Positions 8,656-16,072 of a stretch of 64,000 nt of DNA are shown piece after piece. Positions within the stretch are counted from its first letter, which is position 1. Each line of letters starts with the position of its first letter. Source of the DNA: Pedobacter caeni (lineage in GTDB: Bacteria; Bacteroidota; Bacteroidia; Sphingobacteriales; Sphingobacteriaceae); the NCBI RefSeq assembly GCF_900129215.1, contig NZ_FQUQ01000004.1, positions 248,001-312,000 of the forward strand. The letters run 5' to 3'. Both the position numbers and the translations under genes were made by a program. The notes below the pieces were generated by a model. That model was given only the letters and a program-made list of their open reading frames with translations, did no database searches and was not told the origin of the DNA.

Positions 8656-9656
8656 TGGGGCTTAATTTGAATGAAACCCCGGACGAGCAGATCGTCTTAC
8701 AGGATTTAGCGATCAAAAACAACAAGGAATTGCAGTCTGTTTTAAAGGAATTGGAAATTGAACGTAAACGACTCTACCTCCTCCAGATTCAGTGCACTCT
8801 TCTCCCCTTGCTAAGCCTGATTCTGATGGTAGCAGGCCCTTTTTTCCTGCCCTTTCCTTTTGCTTTTTACCTGCTGCCTTTTATCACCTTTTGCTATGGT
8901 TGCTCCTTGATTACTAAATTTAGTGAGGGTTTTACAGTCTTCAAAAAGGCGCATAAGGAAAAACTGATGATCCCTCTGTTAAAGGTCATAGATGAAAGTA
9001 TTACCTTAAAACCCGAATCAGGGATTAGTAAAGGAGATTTTATTGATTCCATGCTTTATAGCATTTACCCTGATTACTACGGCAGCTCAGACTACGTCCA
9101 GGGAAAGATAGACAAAACAGAATTCTATTTTTCTGAAGTTGCTGCAGCGTATGACCTCGATCCCAAGCAAAAGAAGAAAGCTGCTGCACCCATTTTTAAA
9201 GGCATCGTTTTCCGTGCGGATTTCAATAAGAATTTTAAAGGGACCACAATTCTGAGCGCAGATCATTCCAGAAAACTTATTGTCCGCAATGGTCATTATC
9301 GCGGGGCAACAGGTGTTTATATCCCTACAGAAAAGATTGAAATGGAAAATACAGCATTCAATGAGCTGTTTAACATCAGGTCAACAGATGCGATTGAAGC
9401 ACGTTACCTGCTTACTCCCCTGATGATGGAAAAGCTCGTTCAGCTTAACACAGGATCCGGTGGCACCATTGGTGTGGCCTTTACCAAAAACACCATCTAT
9501 ATCTCTTTCCCTATGTTTTTCTATTTTTTTGAACCTCAAATGAGTAAGAACCTGCTTGATCCCAAAACCCTTCACAGGGACCTGAGTGTGGTCAGGCTGA
9601 TGTGCAATGTCATTAAAGAGCTGGGGTTGAATACCAGAATCTGGGGTAAAGAGTAA
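8655..9656 (+). CDS. DUF3137 membrane protein, copy 1 of 3
   Basis: A 333-residue protein. The N-terminal 50 residues are helical and charged. Two adjacent hydrophobic segments at about residues 48-95 (LLPLLSLILMVAGPFFLPFPFAFYLL..) form a hairpin in the membrane, followed by a soluble domain of about 230 residues. Its hallmark strings are GKIDKTEFYFSE, FKGIVFRADFNKNFKGTTILSAD, MENTAFNELFNIRSTD.IEARYLL and the C-terminal LNTRIWGK. The pattern matches DUF3137, a family frequently encoded after lemA. The gene overlaps lemA by one base. It is the most diverged of the three tandem copies here, having a short KKKKAAAP-like insertion and a longer loop before the MENTAFN motif. Confidence 0.82.
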   Translation: MGLNLNETPDEQIVLQDLAIKNNKELQSVLKELEIERKRLYLLQIQCTLLPLLSLILMVAGPFFLPFPFAFYLLPFITFCYGCSLITKFSEGFTVFKKAHKEKLMIPLLKVIDESITLKPESGISKGDFIDSMLYSIYPDYYGSSDYVQGKIDKTEFYFSEVAAAYDLDPKQKKKAAAPIFKGIVFRADFNKNFKGTTILSADHSRKLIVRNGHYRGATGVYIPTEKIEMENTAFNELFNIRSTDAIEARYLLTPLMMEKLVQLNTGSGGTIGVAFTKNTIYISFPMFFYFFEPQMSKNLLDPKTLHRDLSVVRLMCNVIKELGLNTRIWGKE

Positions 9657-9692
9657 AGGGATTAAAAATACCGGAGAGAAAGAGAGACTATT

Positions 9693-9724
9693 TTAGTGCT
9701 AAAATTAAATTTAACAATTAATGA
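9693..9724 (+). repeat. Copy of the lemA 3' end / DUF3137 start junction
   Basis: The 32 bases before and into the second DUF3137 start (9693-9724) match the lemA 3' end and first DUF3137 start (8627-8658) at about 24 of 32 positions, with the first 11 (ttagtgctaaa) identical. In the first copy these bases encode the last residues of LemA; in the second they are untranslated. This marks the boundary of the tandem duplication. Confidence 0.6.
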
Positions 9725-10698
9725 AACCAGATGTAAATGACAATTTTGAGCAGCAAGCAGTAACACAAAACTCAGCCATTAACAACAACATGGAACTGCA
9801 GGCACTTTTGCAGGAAATGGAAGTTAAACGTAAATCGCTTTATAAGAAACAAAACATCTCCAGTATTTGCATCTTTCTAACCTTAATTGTGATGGTGGCA
9901 GGTCCTTTTATATTGCCTCTTCCCTTTTACTTTTATGCTGTGCCATTTGTATTCTTTTGTTTTGGATGTAACCTGGTCAATCAAACTAAACCAGAACTTT
10001 TAGAGCTGAAGAATACGTACAAAGAAAAGATCCTCGTTCAGGCGATGAAAATCATTGACGACAGCATCATCTTCCAGCCTGATTCCGGAATCAGCAAGCG
10101 GGAATTTACAGCTTCATTATTGTTCGATATGGATCCTAATGTATACAGCACTGAAGATCTCATGATAGGAAAAATAGACAAAACGGAATTTTATCTTTCT
10201 GAAGTCAAAGCAGAATATAAAAGCAAACCGGGTAAGATTGAGTTCTCCACAGCTATTTTTAAAGGAGTCATTTTCCGGGCGGATTTCAATAAAAACTTTG
10301 AAGGGATTACCATTTTGAGTGCAGACCGGCTCAGGCTTAACATCAGCCCTTACGATAAAGTGATACCAGGTACACCGATCGAAATGGAAAATACAGCCTT
10401 CAATAAATTGTTTAACATCAGGACGACAAACGAAATTGAAGCCCGCTATTTGCTGAGCCCGCTCTTGATGGAGAAATTAATCGAACTCAATAAAAAATCC
10501 TCGGGAACTATTAGTGTAAGCTTCATCAACAACAGTATTTATATCGCCTTCCCACGCGTCAGACAGTTATTTGAAGTTCAAACACATAAAAGCTTCCTGA
10601 ATGCTGAGGCGCTGGAAGAGGACCTATATGTGATCAGATTAATGTGTTTTGCAATTGAGGAGCTTCGGTTAAATACCAGAATCTGGGGTAAAAACTAA
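9721..10698 (+). CDS. DUF3137 membrane protein, copy 2 of 3
   Basis: A 325-residue paralogue of the preceding protein, with the same order: charged N-terminus (QALLQEMEVKRKSLYKKQN), membrane hairpin at about residues 50-90, then the soluble domain with GKIDKTEFYLSEVKAE, FKGVIFRADFNKNFEGITILSAD, MENTAFNKLFNIRTTNEIEARYLLSP and the C-terminal LNTRIWGKN. It is much closer to copy 3 than to copy 1, so the second duplication is the more recent one. It lies 64 bases after copy 1 and only 9 bases before copy 3, consistent with one transcript. No enzyme motif is visible; a structural or scaffold role with LemA at the membrane is only an inference. Confidence 0.8.
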   Translation: MKPDVNDNFEQQAVTQNSAINNNMELQALLQEMEVKRKSLYKKQNISSICIFLTLIVMVAGPFILPLPFYFYAVPFVFFCFGCNLVNQTKPELLELKNTYKEKILVQAMKIIDDSIIFQPDSGISKREFTASLLFDMDPNVYSTEDLMIGKIDKTEFYLSEVKAEYKSKPGKIEFSTAIFKGVIFRADFNKNFEGITILSADRLRLNISPYDKVIPGTPIEMENTAFNKLFNIRTTNEIEARYLLSPLLMEKLIELNKKSSGTISVSFINNSIYIAFPRVRQLFEVQTHKSFLNAEALEEDLYVIRLMCFAIEELRLNTRIWGKN

Positions 10699-10707
10699 AA
10701 GAAATTA

Positions 10708-11685
10708 ATGAAACTTGACTTGAATGACAGCTTTGAACAGCAAGCTATAGCACAGAACTTAGCCATTAAAAACGATGTGGCATTACAGTCGGTTCTGCAG
10801 GAAATGGAAGTTAAACGCAAACCGCTCTATCAGAAACAAAACATCGCTCTGACTAGTATTCTTTTAAGTGTTGTGGTGGTGGTGGCAGGTCCTTTTGTAT
10901 TGCCCTTCCCCCCATTGTTCTACGTTTTGCCATTTGTAGCCTTTTGTTTTGGATGTGCATTGTTCAGCCACACAAAGCCAATATTCTCAGAGCTGAGGAA
11001 TACTTATAAGGAAAAGGTGATGATCCCTGTTCTGAGTATCATTGATGACAGTATCACCTTCCAACCTGATTCCGGAATAAGTCAGCGGGAATTTACGGCG
11101 TCATTGTTGTTCAATAAGGAGCCTGATGTATACAGCAGCGAGGATTTCATCCGGGGAAAGATAGACAAAACGGAGTTTTATCTCTCAGAAGTCAAAGCAG
11201 AAACCAATGACAAACAAGGGAAGAATAAATCCACAACAACTCTCTTTAAAGGCATTATTTTCCGGGCAGATTTCAATAAGAACTTTGAAGGAATCACCAT
11301 ATTGAGTGCAGACTTGTATAGGGTGAACATCGCTCAACCCCATAAAGTCATTCCAACTCTACGCATAGAAATGGAAAATACAGCTTTCAATAAACTGTTT
11401 AATATCAGAACAACAGATGAAATTGAAGCCAGATATCTGCTTAGTCCGCTCATGATGGAGAAATTAATAGAACTCAATGAAAAATCTCCCGCCCACATTG
11501 GCATGAGTTTCGTCAATAACAGCATTTATATCGCATTCCCTTACGTCCGCCAATTGTTTGAACCTCAGATGCACAAATCCTTTCTCGATGTTGACGCGCT
11601 GCAAGCAGACCTATATGTGATCAGACTAATGTGTCTTGCCATTAAGGAACTTAGGTTAAACCTTAGGATCTGGGGTAAAGATTGA
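10708..11685 (+). CDS. DUF3137 membrane protein, copy 3 of 3
   Basis: A 325-residue near-duplicate of copy 2, sharing FEQQA.AQN.AI, LQEMEVKRK.LY.KQNI, FRADFNKNFEGITILSAD, MENTAFNKLFNIRTTDEIEARYLLSPLMMEKLIELN and RLNLRIWGKD. The differences are spread along the whole length and preserve the frame, which argues that all copies are under selection rather than one being a decaying duplicate. It is the last gene of the lemA cluster; a 10-bp stem follows directly at the stop codon. Confidence 0.8.
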   Translation: MKLDLNDSFEQQAIAQNLAIKNDVALQSVLQEMEVKRKPLYQKQNIALTSILLSVVVVVAGPFVLPFPPLFYVLPFVAFCFGCALFSHTKPIFSELRNTYKEKVMIPVLSIIDDSITFQPDSGISQREFTASLLFNKEPDVYSSEDFIRGKIDKTEFYLSEVKAETNDKQGKNKSTTTLFKGIIFRADFNKNFEGITILSADLYRVNIAQPHKVIPTLRIEMENTAFNKLFNIRTTDEIEARYLLSPLMMEKLIELNEKSPAHIGMSFVNNSIYIAFPYVRQLFEPQMHKSFLDVDALQADLYVIRLMCLAIKELRLNLRIWGKD

Positions 11686-11710
11686 GCTGTTTCCATTTCA
11701 GGAAACAGCT
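11685..11710. terminator. Hairpin between convergent DUF3137 and hydrolase genes
   Basis: Perfect 10-bp inverted repeat (arms 11685-11694 and 11701-11710, AGCTGTTTCC / GGAAACAGCT) with a 6-base loop, starting at the last base of the DUF3137 stop and 7 bases from the hydrolase stop. There is no T-run on either side, so it may be a weak or shared bidirectional terminator. Confidence 0.5.
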
Positions 11711-11717
11711 GATCCAA

Positions 11718-12554
11718 TTAACAATAGTCTCTGATCCAGTTTAAGATGAGGACTTTTGCCTCTTCAATATGCTCAAATTTCTTTCCGAACATGTTGAATC
11801 CTTTTATCCCCCAGGCATGATCTCCCTGAGGGAATACCTGCAATGTGGCAGAAATACCATGTTGCTTCAGGGCTTCGTAGTACAGTGTACTATTGACAGG
11901 GGAAACAACCTTATCGTCATCGCTGACTAAAATTAAGGCAGGCGGCGTATTTGCGCGGACCTGCTTTTCGCAGGAATAACTTTCTATCACCGAAGAGGAA
12001 GCTGCTGCTCCCAACAGATTTTGAAAGGTATCTTTTTGTGTATGCTGTCCCATTGAAATTACAGGGTAGAATAACATGGAAAAATCCGGGCGGTTGCTGA
12101 TGCCCTCTTCTTTGAACAAAGTAGCCGACAATGCAGCAAGGTGCCCTCCTGCTGAGAAACCAGCTATACCAATCCTGTTTTCTTTGATCCCTGATTCCGC
12201 AGCATGTTTCCGGATATACCGGATGGATTCCTGTACATCATCCAGCGGGATTTCTTTATTTCCGTTTGGCATTCTGTATTTCAATACGATCCCTGTAATG
12301 CCGATCGTATTCAGCCATTCTGCAAAATCATATCCCTGTGAAGTGATGGCCAATCCTGCATAAGCCCCACCAGGGCAGATGATGATGGCAGTTCCTGTAT
12401 TTATAGCGGGATCAGGGGTATAGATGATCAGTTCTGTTTCGGTCACATTGGTCAGTTCCAGGATCGCTTCCTGATCTGAAATTTCATGGCCGGATAATCC
12501 ACTGATGCTGGGTGGATTTCCATTCCAAAGGTTTAATCTTTTTATGGTGTTCAT
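11718..12554 (-). CDS. Alpha/beta hydrolase (BD-FAE/acetyl-esterase-like)
   Basis: A 278-residue cytoplasmic serine hydrolase. The oxyanion-hole region reads IIICPGGAYAGLA (about 57-69), the nucleophile elbow is GFSAGGHLAAL, the acid lies in ILVSDDDKVV and the catalytic His in FPQGDHAWG, giving a complete Ser-Asp-His triad. The fold and the IIICPGG motif resemble acetyl xylan esterase and kynurenine-formamidase-like enzymes; the substrate is unknown. It starts 13 bases after the LLM oxidoreductase gene and must be co-transcribed with it, so it probably acts on a product of that enzyme or on the same xenobiotic. Transcription is probably under the TetR regulator encoded upstream. Confidence 0.85.
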   Translation of the reverse strand: MNTIKRLNLWNGNPPSISGLSGHEISDQEAILELTNVTETELIIYTPDPAINTGTAIIICPGGAYAGLAITSQGYDFAEWLNTIGITGIVLKYRMPNGNKEIPLDDVQESIRYIRKHAAESGIKENRIGIAGFSAGGHLAALSATLFKEEGISNRPDFSMLFYPVISMGQHTQKDTFQNLLGAAASSSVIESYSCEKQVRANTPPALILVSDDDKVVSPVNSTLYYEALKQHGISATLQVFPQGDHAWGIKGFNMFGKKFEHIEEAKVLILNWIRDYC

Positions 12555-12567
12555 ATCATTGTGTTTT

Positions 12568-13611
12568 TTATTCTTTTTTACGTAGTGCCGCTCTTACTTC
12601 CGGGGCGATTTTGGTTCCGAATATTTCGATTGATTTCATCAAATGATGATGGTCAGGTGCACCCACATCCATATGTGCTGAAAAACGGGTAATTCCGAAT
12701 AACTCTTCTGCATATAATATTTTATCAACGGCTGCCGCTGCATCACCAACGAATAGAGCTGCAGCAGGGGACCTCCCAAAGTCGTACTGTTCCCGTTGAA
12801 AAGGAAACCAACCCCTGCTCCTGCCAATCCTGTCCATCTGTGCAGCATATAAAGGGTAATAATATTCACTGATGGTATTGGCATCCTCACCGAATAAAGA
12901 ATGGGAGAACATGCCCACCTGAAATTGAGACATGTCATGACCTGATTGCTGATAAGTTTCTTTGTACAAATCGTAGAGGGGTTTAAAACGTTGCAAGGGT
13001 GTTCCTGCTACGATGGCGAATACCAATGGAAGTCCTGATTTCCCTGCGCGAACCACAGATTCCGGCGTTCCTCCTGCGGCGATCCATATCCTGAGTTTAT
13101 TGTTCAGGGCTCTGGGTAATACTTGCTGGTCTGATAAAGATGCACGGAAGCGTCCCTGCCAGTTAATCGTTTCTTCTTTGTTGATTTTAAGCAGTAAATC
13201 CAGTTTTTCTTCAAACAAAGCACTATAATCCTGCAAATTATATCCAAATAAGGGGAATGATTCGGTAAAACTTCCCCGTCCGGCCATCAGTTCCGCCCTC
13301 CCACCGGAGAGTAAATCTACCATTGCGAAGTTTTGATAAAGCTTAACCGGGTCTGAGGAGCTCAATACCGTGACCGAGCTGCTTAATTTTATCCTTTTGG
13401 TAAGGACTGAAGCAGCGGCGAGGATGATTTCCGGGCTTGGCACTGCATATTCCGGCCGGTGGTGCTCCCCTATCCCTAAAAGATCCAGGCCAACTTCATC
13501 TGCCAGTTTGATTTCTTCCATGAGTTCCTGTAAACGCTGTTGTGCAGGTTGTATTTTTCCGTTGCTGGGATCGACGTGTAAATCGCCGAACATACTGATT
13601 CCTAATTCCAT
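12568..13611 (-). CDS. LLM class flavin-dependent oxidoreductase
   Basis: A 347-residue luciferase-like monooxygenase family protein with a TIM-barrel core: MELGISMFGDLHVDP start, ADEVGLDLLGIGEHH at about 38-52, the VTVLSSSDPVKLYQNFA segment, and GGRAELMAGRGSF. Enzymes of this class use FMNH2 or F420 to oxidise small organic molecules; the absence of other F420 genes here favours FMN. It is the first gene of a two-gene unit with the alpha/beta hydrolase. A TAGAA-N6-TTCTA palindrome 28 bases upstream of the ATG matches sites upstream of the two neighbouring genes, so expression is probably repressed by the TetR protein at 14.1 kb. Confidence 0.9.
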   Translation of the reverse strand: MELGISMFGDLHVDPSNGKIQPAQQRLQELMEEIKLADEVGLDLLGIGEHHRPEYAVPSPEIILAAASVLTKRIKLSSSVTVLSSSDPVKLYQNFAMVDLLSGGRAELMAGRGSFTESFPLFGYNLQDYSALFEEKLDLLLKINKEETINWQGRFRASLSDQQVLPRALNNKLRIWIAAGGTPESVVRAGKSGLPLVFAIVAGTPLQRFKPLYDLYKETYQQSGHDMSQFQVGMFSHSLFGEDANTISEYYYPLYAAQMDRIGRSRGWFPFQREQYDFGRSPAAALFVGDAAAAVDKILYAEELFGITRFSAHMDVGAPDHHHLMKSIEIFGTKIAPEVRAALRKKE

Positions 13612-13638
13612 ATGTTATTTATTATTGTAGTATTATTC

Positions 13639-13654
13639 TAGAACAATCATTCTA
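13639..13654. promoter_or_regulatory. Putative TetR operator, site 1 (LLM/hydrolase unit)
   Basis: The 16-base palindrome TAGAACAATCATTCTA lies 28 bases before the LLM start codon. Its core GAACAATCATTC differs by one base from site 2 (14010-14021), and the similarity continues to the right (ATTATTGATCA against ATAATTGATGA), giving 21 of 25 matching positions. Confidence 0.65.
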
Positions 13655-13670
13655 TTATTGATCAAAAAAA

Positions 13671-13973
13671 TTAGCTTTTAATTTTGTCTTTCCAGACATT
13701 GAGGTAATCGTAGGTAGCATAAGCTTCAGTATCAAAAGCTCCCCATGCTCCTCTTTCTATCGCCAGGTTTACTGCTCTGAGCTGCGCCGGATGGAAGCAA
13801 AGGGTCACCAGGTGGCCCAAGCCGATCAATACCTGCCAATTGAGGACTTCTACGCCCTGAGGAGGAAAAATATCCCAGAAATGGTTGCGTGCGAGGATAC
13901 TGGAGATCTCCTCCAGATTTTTGTTTTGCTGATGTTTCAGGATATAAGTAAGGGTCATTTTATCTGTCTTCAT
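13671..13973 (-). CDS. Conserved hypothetical protein
   Basis: A 100-residue protein without signal peptide or membrane segment. Residues 35-80 carry FPPQGVEVLNWQVLIGLGHLVTL and LRAVNLAIERGAWGAFDTEAYATYDY, a pattern I recall from uncharacterised proteins of many proteobacteria and Bacteroidota; I know of no assigned activity. The size and strand pattern are compatible with a small dimeric alpha/beta-barrel (ferredoxin-like) fold, but that is a guess. It sits between the TetR gene and the LLM oxidoreductase, all on the minus strand, with its own operator-like site 36 bases upstream, so it probably belongs to the same induced response. Confidence 0.75.
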   Translation of the reverse strand: MKTDKMTLTYILKHQQNKNLEEISSILARNHFWDIFPPQGVEVLNWQVLIGLGHLVTLCFHPAQLRAVNLAIERGAWGAFDTEAYATYDYLNVWKDKIKS

Positions 13974-14008
13974 ATCATTCTTTACCTATTATTTTTTGCA
14001 GCAATAAC

Positions 14009-14022
14009 AGAACAATCGTTCC
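14009..14022. promoter_or_regulatory. Putative TetR operator, site 2 (small conserved gene)
   Basis: Contains GAACAATCGTTC at 14010-14021, the exact reverse complement of site 3 (14677-14688). It lies 36 bases upstream of the ATG of the 100-residue protein, where a bound repressor would block a promoter. The core GAACrATyGTTC is palindromic at 10 of 12 positions. Confidence 0.7.
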
Positions 14023-14077
14023 ATAATTGATGACAAGATTTAAAGTTTCTATTTCTAAGCATTTCTTGAATGGGGGA

Positions 14078-14653
14078 TTATTTTAAAATGTTTAATGTGT
14101 TCTTCGCCATTTGCATTACCATTTCCCGATCATTGTAGAGGGCTTGCATCTGCCATAATCCGGCAAAACTTCCTACAATAAATTGTGCAGATTGCCTTGC
14201 ATTTTTCTCTGTTGGGATTTCAGCCGCCAGCTGTGCTTTGCTGATCAGGTCTTCAAAAATGGAAATCAGTGCATTGCTGAGTTGTTTGAGCACTTCTTTC
14301 ACCTCATTGTCCAGCGGAGCCATCTCGAAAGAAGATTTCACAATCATACAGACCTTATCTTCTTCAAAGGAGCGTTCTATTGCTTTTTTGATGATCAACC
14401 CGATGGCTTTGAACGCTGATTTTTCTCCCAGGGCAGCCTTTCTATATTCTGCATAAGTTTCTAAAGCATAATTTTGCAGACTTTCGAGGAACAACTGATG
14501 TTTGTCTCCATAAGTATCGTACATGCTCCCACGGTTTACTTTCATCTGACTAACGAGGTCCTGCATGGAAGTAGCATGATAGCCCTTTTCCCAAAATAAA
14601 TCGCGGGCTTTTTCGAGCTTTTCTGTAGGATCAAATTCTTTATTCCGTGCCAT
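14078..14653 (-). CDS. TetR/AcrR family transcriptional regulator
   Basis: A 191-residue repressor. The N-terminal helix-turn-helix spans residues 12-57 (LEKARDLFWEKGYHATSMQDLVSQMKVNRGSMYDTYGDKHQLF), with the canonical SMYDTYGDK recognition-helix end. The C-terminal ligand domain resembles the TetR_C group in which KKAIERSF..EDKVCMIVKSSFEMAP and FIVGSFAGLWQMQ recur. It is transcribed in the same direction as the three genes downstream. Palindromes matching one another lie before this gene and before both downstream units, so it very probably represses itself, the 100-residue protein and the LLM/hydrolase pair, and is released by a small molecule that those enzymes modify. The ligand is unknown. 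Confidence 0.9.
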   Translation of the reverse strand: MARNKEFDPTEKLEKARDLFWEKGYHATSMQDLVSQMKVNRGSMYDTYGDKHQLFLESLQNYALETYAEYRKAALGEKSAFKAIGLIIKKAIERSFEEDKVCMIVKSSFEMAPLDNEVKEVLKQLSNALISIFEDLISKAQLAAEIPTEKNARQSAQFIVGSFAGLWQMQALYNDREMVMQMAKNTLNILK

Positions 14654-14676
14654 AGTGGAACAAAAGTATGTATTCA

Positions 14677-14688
14677 GAACGATTGTTC
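14677..14688. promoter_or_regulatory. Putative TetR operator, site 3 (autoregulation)
   Basis: GAACGATTGTTC, 23 bases upstream of the TetR start codon and identical to site 2 in inverted orientation. The remaining bases to 14978 hold no reading frame that I can support. Confidence 0.7.
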
Positions 14689-14978
14689 CAATTTAATTTA
14701 TCATCATCTTATAGTGATGAGCCTAATTTGACATTTCAAACACAGCTATTATGGCGAAAGCGAATTTGGGGACATATGACCCTGTTATAAGCGATGAAAG
14801 CTCCCGAACTTAGGACTAAATATTGGAGGATATTTGAACTGAGCACAAACACCCGGATTAACCTTTTCTCGTGTTAGTCATGCAAGGATTTTCTGGCCAT
14901 TATATGGTCCACGTTTTTCCGGGTGTGCCTCAGTTGCAAAAAAGACCTGATCAAATGATTTTTTACCCCCCCTGATGA

Positions 14979-15392
14979 ATGGTTATACCAGTTTTAATAT
15001 ATACAATAATTGCATTGTTCATCTCCTTATGGATATATGCTAGCTTGCCAAAATTAAGGAATATCGCTTATTTCAAAGAGGTTTTAAAAAGTCAGGCTAT
15101 TCCAAAATGGAGTGTTCCATGGTTAGCCTGAATCTTGCCAATTTTGGAGCTGGGAACGGTTATTTTATTGATTGTCCCGGAGACAAGATTGATTGGAATG
15201 TATATTTCCCTGCTGATGATGGTTGCTTTTACGATATACGTAAGCGGAATTATTTTTAGGGTTTACGACAGATATCCCTGCCCCTGTGGAGGGCTGTTCA
15301 GCAAAATAGGATGGAAAAAACATTTTAGAGTGAATCTGTTACTCACATTGATTGCAGGGATTGGGGTGGTTTTGATGGAAATAAACAGTTAG
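14979..15392 (+). pseudogene. MauE/DoxX-like membrane protein interrupted by an in-frame TGA
   Basis: From an ATG at 14979 one frame encodes a 137-position protein, but codon 51 (15129-15131) is TGA. Before the stop: a membrane helix (VLIYTIIALFISLWIYAS) and LPKLRNIAYFKEVLKSQ. After it: ILPILELGTVILLIVPETR, further helices and the YPCPCGG motif (about residue 105) followed by FSKIGWKKHFRVNL. Together these make a complete four-helix MauE/DoxX-family redox-associated protein of normal length, so the two halves belong to one gene. The stop follows PWLA, where a Trp codon (TGG) is plausible, so one G-to-A change would explain it. The gene ends 4 bases inside the convergent HTH gene. Confidence 0.72.
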
Positions 15393-15586
15393 TTCTCTGA
15401 TAATAAACTGTCAATCGGGATCTCCAGGATCTCCGCAATTTCATAAAACCGTCTCACGGTAAGTTCAGTTTCCCCACGTTCGAGTTTGGAATAAGCATTT
15501 TGTGAAATACCCATACGGGAAGCCATATATTCCTGACTATAACCCTTTATCATTCTCTGAATTCTTATTCTGGCGGCAATTGACAT
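15389..15586 (-). CDS. Small Cro/CI-type (XRE) helix-turn-helix regulator
   Basis: A 65-residue protein that is essentially one HTH_3 domain: RIRIQRMIKGYSQEYMASRMGISQNAYSKLERGE, then TVRRFYEIAEILEIPIDSLL. The helix 2-turn-helix 3 unit spans residues 17-38. Proteins of this length bind DNA as dimers and usually regulate a neighbouring gene or themselves. It is convergent with the interrupted MauE-like gene and overlaps its last 4 bases. Upstream lies a 486-base stretch before the sensor kinase, so this regulator could act there, but nothing in the sequence shows it. Confidence 0.85.
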   Translation of the reverse strand: MSIAARIRIQRMIKGYSQEYMASRMGISQNAYSKLERGETELTVRRFYEIAEILEIPIDSLLSEN

Positions 15587-15970
15587 GACATTTTATCTAT
15601 AAGTAACATAGGATATAACGAAATCAAGCTTAAATAGTTACAGTAAAGTAAAATTTAATGTAAAAATGTATCTACTTATGACTTTATATAAAGTTTGAAT
15701 TAGAACAATTTAACAGCATTTCCATTTTAGCCCAATCTGAGCCTTAAGATGAAAGTTCAAGCTTCTGTAAATTGTCAAAAATCTGATTTGGCCAGGGTAT
15801 GCCCTGTGATAAAGTTTTAGAATCTAACATGAGCGAGCGTATTTAGTTTAATTACAAATATTGAAAAATACATTAATCTTCGCAAAATTTTTGCACAAAA
15901 AGCCGTTTAGCACCTGAAATTTACCTTTTTACAGCTAATCGCTCAAGTCTTTAGTATTTCTCTTCATTTA

Positions 15971-15978
15971 TATATTTG
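15971..15978 (+). promoter_or_regulatory. Candidate promoter (-7 element) of the sensor-kinase operon
   Basis: TATATTTG at 15971-15978 fits the Bacteroidota -7 consensus TAnnTTTG exactly; a weak TTTAG at 15950-15954 is a possible -33 region. Transcription would start near 15985, giving a leader of about 88 bases. The rest of the 486-base gap (15587-16072) is AT-rich and shows no gene on either strand. Confidence 0.5.
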
Positions 15979-16072
15979 CATAAACCCTTTTCGGCAGATA
16001 ATTACATTAACTTTAGAAAATCCGATACTTACTCCACCCAAATTTTAATCTTACCATCTTTTATTCAGGCAT

